Made by a program: the position numbers and the translations under genes. The notes beneath the pieces were generated by a model. That model searched no databases and was not told the origin of the DNA. It saw only the letters and a program-made list of their open reading frames with translations. This document shows positions 21,671 to 25,617 of a stretch of 25,617 nt of DNA, piece by piece. This DNA is from JAZDFH01 sp043808035. GTDB lineage: Bacteria; Patescibacteriota; Minisyncoccia; UBA6257; Colwellbacteraceae. The stretch lies in contig JAZDFH010000052.1 in assembly GCA_043808035.1 (NCBI GenBank), positions 1-25,617 on the forward strand. Reading direction: 5' to 3'. Positions within the stretch are counted from its first letter, which is position 1; each line of letters starts with the position of its first letter.

Positions 21671-22351
21671 ATGATTGTATTTCAAAACGTATCGAAAAAT
21701 TATAATTCCCATGCAGCGTTAATTGATGTTAATTTCAAGATTGCTCCACAAGAATTTGTTTCGATAGTGGGTCGATCGGGAGCGGGAAAGTCAACTATCA
21801 TTAAATTACTGATTGGGGAAGAAAAACCTACAAAAGGACGTATTTTGGTTGGTCAATACGACGTTGCAAAATTAAGGCGGAAAGAACTTCCGAAACTTCG
21901 GCGGCATGTTGGTATTATTTTTCAAGATTTTCGTTTGTTGCCAAGTAAAAATGTGTACGAAAATGTTGCTTTTGCGCTTGAGGTTGGAGGGCAATCAGAG
22001 GATGAAATCCCCGATTTGGTATTTGAGGTATTGGATCTGGTTGATCTTACGGGGAAAGAAAAAAATTTTTTCAATGAACTTTCAGGTGGAGAACGTCAAC
22101 GAGTGGCAATTGCTCGTGCGATGGTAAACAGACCCGATATTATTATTGCCGATGAACCGACAGGAAATTTAGATCCGTTCAATACAATGGGTATTATTAA
22201 TTTACTGACTAAAATTAATGAATTGGGGACTACTGTTATTTTGACAACACACAACAAGGATATTGTGGACAAATTGAACCGTCGAGTTATGGTAATCGAA
22301 GAAGGACGCTTGGCCACTGATGAGGCGAAAGGGAAATATACAGTAACATAA
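21671..22351 (+). CDS. ftsE: Cell division ABC ATPase FtsE
   Basis: This 226-residue ABC ATPase forms a complex with FtsX at the division site and controls peptidoglycan hydrolases. Walker A is GRSGAGKST (residues 34-42), the Q-loop is IIFQDFRLLP, the signature is LSGGERQRVAIARA, Walker B is IIIADEPTGNLD, and the switch His is in TTHN. FRLLPSKNVYENVAFALEV is typical of FtsE. ftsX starts three bases after its stop, so they are one operon. A weak AGAGAG precedes the ATG, one of few purine-rich leaders in the window. Confidence 0.96.
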   Translation: MIVFQNVSKNYNSHAALIDVNFKIAPQEFVSIVGRSGAGKSTIIKLLIGEEKPTKGRILVGQYDVAKLRRKELPKLRRHVGIIFQDFRLLPSKNVYENVAFALEVGGQSEDEIPDLVFEVLDLVDLTGKEKNFFNELSGGERQRVAIARAMVNRPDIIIADEPTGNLDPFNTMGIINLLTKINELGTTVILTTHNKDIVDKLNRRVMVIEEGRLATDEAKGKYTVT

Positions 22352-22354
22352 AAT

Positions 22355-23263
22355 ATGGCAACTACATTATATCGTATTTTAAAGCATGGTTTTCAAAATT
22401 TTTGGCGACAACGGTTACTTTCGATAGCGACACTGATTGTAATGATTTTAGCTCTCTTGGTATTTGAAGGTCTGACTATTTCAAGTTTTGTCGGAAAGAC
22501 AGCGTTGAATACTATTCAAGATAAAATTGATATCAGCGTATATTTTGAGACAACGGCTGCAGAGGATAAGATTTTAGATATTAAGCGAACACTTCAGACA
22601 TTGGAAGAAGTGAAATCTGTTGATTATATTTCGCGGCATGATGCGCTTGAGCTTTTCAAGGAGCGGCACAAAGATGACGAAACAATTAGTAAAGCATTGG
22701 AAGAGTTGGGAGATAACCCTCTTTCCGCTTCTTTGAATATTAAGGCAAAGAACCCTGAACAATATTCAGTTATCGCTTCATATCTTGAAAATGATGCACT
22801 ACAAGGTTTTGTAAAAAGTGTTGATTACAATCAAAATAAAGTTGTTATTGATCGTTTAACGGCTATGATTAATGTTGTTCGTCAAGTGGGAGTGGCCTTG
22901 ATTGTCGCACTTACTTTTGCAGCTATTTTGGTTACATTTAATACTATTTTACTTGCCATTTATTCGAATAAAGAGGAGATTGGCATTATGCGCCTTGTTG
23001 GCGCGTCTGACTTCTTTATTCGTGGTCCCTATATTGTTGAAGGTATTTTATATGGAGTGATATCTGCGATTTTAAGTACAGCCATCACTGCTCCAATCGT
23101 GTTCTTTGTGTCACCATATATGCATGTTTTTATTTCCAGCATGGACTTGGCGGCATATTTTACCGGCAATATTTTTTCCTTATTCGGATATCAACTTTTA
23201 TTTGGTATTGGGATTGGTGTAATATCCAGTATTATTGCAATTAGGAAATATTTGAAAGTTTAA
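22355..23263 (+). CDS. ftsX: Cell division membrane protein FtsX
   Basis: This is a 302-residue partner of FtsE. A cytoplasmic N-terminus (LYRILKHGFQNFWRQRLLSIATL) leads to TM1. A large extracytoplasmic loop follows (about residues 45-170) with DISVYFETTAAEDKILDIKRTL and VKSVDYISRHDALELFKE, the usual FtsX ECD pattern. Three further TM helices follow, with NKEEIGIMRLVGASDFFIRGPYIVEG between the second and third, the FtsX/MacB coupling region that contacts FtsE. Length and layout are standard. The extracellular loop should contact a hydrolase or adaptor, but none is encoded nearby. A weak terminator follows. Confidence 0.95.
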   Translation: MATTLYRILKHGFQNFWRQRLLSIATLIVMILALLVFEGLTISSFVGKTALNTIQDKIDISVYFETTAAEDKILDIKRTLQTLEEVKSVDYISRHDALELFKERHKDDETISKALEELGDNPLSASLNIKAKNPEQYSVIASYLENDALQGFVKSVDYNQNKVVIDRLTAMINVVRQVGVALIVALTFAAILVTFNTILLAIYSNKEEIGIMRLVGASDFFIRGPYIVEGILYGVISAILSTAITAPIVFFVSPYMHVFISSMDLAAYFTGNIFSLFGYQLLFGIGIGVISSIIAIRKYLKV

Positions 23264-23271
23264 GATTCACT

Positions 23272-23296
23272 AAAAAGTGAAAGGTACGCTTTTTTT
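23272..23296 (+). terminator. Probable weak terminator after ftsX
   Basis: AAAAAGTG (23272-23279) can pair with CGCTTTTT (23288-23295) with one G-T pair, and T's follow. An overlapping alternative hairpin is TTCACT/AGTGAA at 23266-23281. Confidence 0.45.
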
Positions 23297-23316
23297 GTCG
23301 AATAGTATAAATGTGG

Positions 23317-23322
23317 TATACT
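23317..23322 (+). promoter_or_regulatory. -10 box of the holin-like gene
   Basis: TATACT ends seven bases before the ATG at 23330, predicting a one-base leader. Confidence 0.55.
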
Positions 23323-23329
23323 ATACAAA

Positions 23330-23632
23330 ATGACAGAGAAAAAAGAGGAAGAAAAAAGATCATATACCAAAGAGTTATTTTTAACACTCATCAGTGGATT
23401 TTTTAAAAATGTCGGGGTGAACTGGCTTGGAGCTGTAACAGAGAAAGCTCAAGAAACAGGCGCTCGAATTGAAAAAAAATTTATTGGTACGTTATTAATA
23501 ACAGCGGGTGGAATATTGGTATGTGTTGGAGTTGCGAAATTCGTAGAAAGCATTATTGTCGTTCAAGGTGCTGGTTATATCATTGTAGGGGTTATCGTTG
23601 CTTTACTTGGCTTTTTAATTAAATTAAAATAA
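23330..23632 (+). CDS. Small two-TM membrane protein, holin-like
   Basis: This is a 100-residue protein. A charged N-terminus (MTEKKEEEKRS) and an amphipathic region lead to two adjacent hydrophobic helices, FIGTLLITAGGILVCVGVAKFV and GYIIVGVIVALLGFLIKL. The layout resembles DUF1469/phage-holin-superfamily proteins, which are widespread and often not phage-borne. No phage genes are nearby, so lysis is unlikely. The neighbouring small gene also encodes a helix plus one TM segment, so the pair may act together at the membrane. No function is assigned. Confidence 0.75.
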   Translation: MTEKKEEEKRSYTKELFLTLISGFFKNVGVNWLGAVTEKAQETGARIEKKFIGTLLITAGGILVCVGVAKFVESIIVVQGAGYIIVGVIVALLGFLIKLK

Positions 23633-23667
23633 GGACGCGAAATAAAAAAAATAATACATAATTGTTT

Positions 23668-23907
23668 ATGGATAAGAAAATTGTGAAAGAAGATATCGAG
23701 AAAGTAAAAACAAAAGCTGCAGTCGAATTGAAAAAGGCTGAAGTTGAATTAAAAAAAGTTGAAGTTGAGATGCAAAAAGCGGTGAAAAAGGTGAGAGAAT
23801 ATGTAAAGAAAAATCCGGAGCGAGCAGCTGCAATATCAGCAGGTGTTGGTGCGGCGGTTGGCGTAGCTCTTGGCTTTCTATTGAAAGGAGAGAAAAAGAA
23901 AAAATAA
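23668..23907 (+). CDS. DUF883/ElaB-like membrane-anchored helical protein
   Basis: From the ATG at 23668 the protein has 79 residues; a TTG at 23662 would add two. Heptad-like repeats of charged residues (KKAEVELKKVEVEMQKAVKKV) are followed by YVKKNPERAAAISAGVGAAVGVALGFLL, a Gly-rich C-terminal TM helix. ElaB/YqjD/DUF883 proteins share the form 'Y-V-x-x-N-P-x-x-A-x-x-I-A-x-G-V-G' before one TM helix; in E. coli some bind ribosomes at the inner membrane in stationary phase. The same role here is only inference. It ends with a strong terminator and lies 35 bases after the holin-like gene. Confidence 0.8.
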   Translation: MDKKIVKEDIEKVKTKAAVELKKAEVELKKVEVEMQKAVKKVREYVKKNPERAAAISAGVGAAVGVALGFLLKGEKKKK

Positions 23908-23922
23908 GGAATTTCAGTAAAT

Positions 23923-23961
23923 ATCACAAAAAAACCGCAGATAACGCGGTTTTTTTGTGAT
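23923..23961. terminator. Strong terminator between convergent genes
   Basis: A 16-bp perfect stem (23923-23938 with 23946-23961) with a 7-base loop AGATAAC. The CCGC/GCGG core is followed by seven T's on the plus strand and preceded by seven A's, so it can serve both the DUF883-like gene and the converging minus-strand gene. Confidence 0.9.
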
Positions 23962-23966
23962 GTACT

Positions 23967-24695
23967 TTATTTTTTTTGGTTTAATGCCGTGTCAGCTTCG
24001 CTGTTCGGTAGTTTATTGTTTTTTGCAGGTCTATTTTTGCGTGCGCGTGTCACGAGTTTATGAAAAAATCCACCTTTTATTTCTTTTTTTATGTAGAAAA
24101 AGCCAATAGTTGCGATGGTCAGTGCTCCAACTCCATCAACGATTAAGTCCCACATGGTATCAACAAGACCTGATTTTTGCATATTTGTTGCAAAGAATGA
24201 GTCCATACTGAACTCAAAGATTTCCCATACGGTTCCGAGCGCAAGTGCGAAACAAAAAGAAAAAAATGCTATTAGAAATGCACTCGCACTGATAAGATTT
24301 TCACTATAAAGTGTATAGAGTATTAAGAAACCGATAAACCCGAGTGCAATCCCTGATGCGGTATGCAAGACAATATCCCACCACCAGAATTTTGTATAGA
24401 AGCCTTGGATTTCTCCTAAGAATAGCGCTGCGTAGATAAATACAGTTAAGAACAATTCAAACTCAATAGGAAGATGGATATTATAGTTTCGTGCCAATAA
24501 GGAGGGGAATATGGTTACAATAAGAGCAAGTGTGCTAATAAAAAGCACTGTCCAGTTCCCTTTAATAGAGGCGGTTATGATTGCTCCAATGATCGAAAGG
24601 CGTAGGATGTACGAAATGACTTGCAATATACGTTCTACATTCGATACGTTTTTATCGAAAAATATGTATGTAAACCAGTGTTTTATTTTTTCCAT
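23967..24695 (-). CDS. Polytopic membrane protein, DUF2238/YjdF-like
   Basis: This 242-residue protein has about six membrane helices and a basic C-terminal tail (RARKNRPAKNNKLPNSEAD). Conserved-looking motifs are FWWWDIVLHTASGI, ALGTVWEIFEFSMD and LVDTMWDLIVDGVGA, which match DUF2238 (YjdF) and are close to VanZ-type folds. The polar residues in the helices (Asp, His, Trp, Glu) suggest a catalytic or ion-binding pocket in the membrane; the role is unknown. A TATAAA box lies five bases before the ATG on the minus strand, again without a ribosome-binding site. A terminator separates it from the GerMN gene upstream. Confidence 0.78.
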   Translation of the reverse strand: MEKIKHWFTYIFFDKNVSNVERILQVISYILRLSIIGAIITASIKGNWTVLFISTLALIVTIFPSLLARNYNIHLPIEFELFLTVFIYAALFLGEIQGFYTKFWWWDIVLHTASGIALGFIGFLILYTLYSENLISASAFLIAFFSFCFALALGTVWEIFEFSMDSFFATNMQKSGLVDTMWDLIVDGVGALTIATIGFFYIKKEIKGGFFHKLVTRARKNRPAKNNKLPNSEADTALNQKK

Positions 24696-24712
24696 TTTTA
24701 TTTATATACAAA

Positions 24713-24733
24713 ACGCTGCCTTTTGAGCAGCGT
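24713..24733 (-). terminator. Terminator on the minus strand
   Basis: ACGCTGC (24713-24719) pairs with GCAGCGT (24727-24733) around a 7-base loop. Read on the minus strand it is followed by TTTTG, so it most likely ends the GerMN gene transcript about 130 bases after its stop. Confidence 0.65.
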
Positions 24734-24863
24734 CTTATTTTAAGCACCTATTATAGTATCTCTTTTCACTGATCTGATACTACTAGAAGAGCGAAAAAAT
24801 AAGTACTTATGTTTATTATATCGTGAATATAGTTTGTTCAATAGTCTTTGTTGTGTATAACTT

Positions 24864-25442
24864 TTATGGTTGAAACAAAGTTTCAGGTTGAATGATCACG
24901 CGTTTTATTTCGTGGAACTGCAAAGCTGTTTTTTCTATCTGTGCATACAAGAGCCCTGTTCGACATGAACCGCCAGTAGTAAAGCCCGGGATTTCGGTGA
25001 ATGTCAGTGTTAGTGTTTCATTTTGGATTTTTATATCAATCAATTTGAAGTCCTCGTGAGGGAATTCTGTTTGGAAACCAAGATCACGCTCTTCACCTGT
25101 TATATCCCCATTGATGAGTAATTCCATGGTTTCTTGTATCGGATTGTGACCATCTATGGTGCGAGTGACTGGCAGAAGTGTTTTTTGGCTACAAACATCG
25201 ATGGTTGGATTTTGTTTCGAGTTTGGATAATAGAGTAAAACGTGTTGTGGAATCACAATTTTCTCCTCTGATAATTGTTCGTTTCCGTTTGAAGAAAAAG
25301 ATTTCAATTGAAGGTTGTTTTCCTGCTCGGGTGGTATCGGTCGTGAACCAATAAATGTATTATACATCGAAAGTGTCGCTGATGTGATTGCAATAACGAT
25401 GAGAGCGATAATAATAAAAAAGAGGAATGTGGTTTTTTGCAT
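24864..25442 (-). CDS. Membrane-anchored GerMN-domain protein
   Basis: This is a 192-residue protein. The N-terminal anchor (TTFLFFIIIALIVIAITSATL) is followed by a polar linker and a GerMN domain (about residues 85-190). HVLLYYPNSKQN is the first strand. RTIDGHNPIQETMELLINGD is the helix before the loop. TLTFTEIPGFTTGGSCRTGLLYAQIEKTALQF and IKRVIIQPE follow, the usual order. GerMN domains occur in spore germination proteins and in many lipoproteins outside sporulation; here the likely role is envelope-related. The protein lacks a lipobox Cys, so a transmembrane anchor is the better reading. TATAAA lies seven bases before the ATG. Confidence 0.8.
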   Translation of the reverse strand: MQKTTFLFFIIIALIVIAITSATLSMYNTFIGSRPIPPEQENNLQLKSFSSNGNEQLSEEKIVIPQHVLLYYPNSKQNPTIDVCSQKTLLPVTRTIDGHNPIQETMELLINGDITGEERDLGFQTEFPHEDFKLIDIKIQNETLTLTFTEIPGFTTGGSCRTGLLYAQIEKTALQFHEIKRVIIQPETLFQP

Positions 25443-25554
25443 GTGAGTATTTATATTAGCTATGGTTGATGCATAGCTAGTACTCGATTATTCTATTTTT
25501 GTCTATCAGACAATTTAATGATATAATGTTTGTATAATCATTTAATCCAAATAA

Positions 25555-25617
25555 ATGAACAAATACAAACAAAAACATATCGTCAAATTATCTGATGAAC
25601 AAAAAGCTCTATTGGAA
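25555..25617 (+). CDS. Start of an IS630-like transposase, cut by window end
   Basis: Only the first 21 codons are in the window: MNKYKQKHIVKLSDEQKALLE. The pattern 'h-x-V-x-L-S/T-x-E-x-x-x-x-L-E' is the usual start of IS630-family transposases, where a helix-turn-helix follows. No gene end, terminal repeat or target duplication can be judged from here. TATAAT boxes lie at 25522-25527 and 25533-25538. It may also be another protein with a similar helix. Confidence 0.5.
   Translation, partial: MNKYKQKHIVKLSDEQKALLE

Noticed and set aside
23330..23907. Phage lysis module from the holin-like gene
   Set aside because: No endolysin or other phage gene is nearby; such small two-TM proteins are common in non-phage settings.
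1..25617. CRISPR array
   Set aside because: No set of regularly spaced identical repeats exists; the only array-like repeat is the protein-coding hendecad region.

Overview
The window looks like a piece of a small-genome Patescibacteria (CPR) chromosome, most likely Parcubacteria. This is an inference from gene content and style, not from a marker-gene tree. The DNA is AT-rich. It carries short membrane-anchored versions of common domains (FKBP, GerMN), a DUF4012 protein, a divergent GalU and several short proteins of the CPR type. Start codons usually have no Shine-Dalgarno sequence. Instead a -10 box often lies about 6 bases upstream, which predicts leaderless mRNAs. TGA is used as a stop (second Nudix gene, DUF4012 gene, prfB), so the code is the standard bacterial one and not the Gracilibacteria/Absconditabacteria code.

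Layout. Positions 1-3236 hold an exported coiled-coil protein built of 11-residue repeats, a small membrane-anchored protein, galU and a membrane-anchored FKBP isomerase. An IS5-type element (3236-4297) with a broken transposase sits in the FKBP stop codon. Next come a one-TM protein, murB, a 43-residue lysine-rich histone-H1-like gene, hpf, secA, a CYTH phosphatase-like gene, two Nudix hydrolases and a small unknown gene. A GT4 glycosyltransferase (minus strand) and a bacterial sugar transferase (plus strand) diverge from overlapping -10 boxes; the sugar transferase runs on into DUF4012 and lepA. A FtsB/DivIC-like gene and tRNA-Gly(CCC) follow, then an intact IS5-type element (17700-18625) with a TAA target duplication.

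The last part has a prepilin-peptidase-like membrane protein lacking the usual catalytic Asp motif, an unknown gene, a GNAT acetyltransferase, tRNA-Thr(CGT), prfB with the classic CTT TGA C frameshift, ftsE-ftsX and two small membrane proteins. Two minus-strand genes (a DUF2238-like membrane protein and a GerMN-domain protein) and the start of an IS630-like transposase close the window.

Functionally the region mixes cell-envelope work (murB, galU, GT4, sugar transferase, DUF4012, ftsEX, FtsB-like, secA, FKBP) with translation (lepA, prfB, hpf, two tRNAs). I see no defence system, CRISPR array, prophage or secondary-metabolite cluster. The most unusual material is regulatory and structural: near-constant -10 to start-codon spacing, a shared divergent promoter, an IS insertion that rebuilt a stop codon, a possible ATT start, and the H1-like micro-gene.
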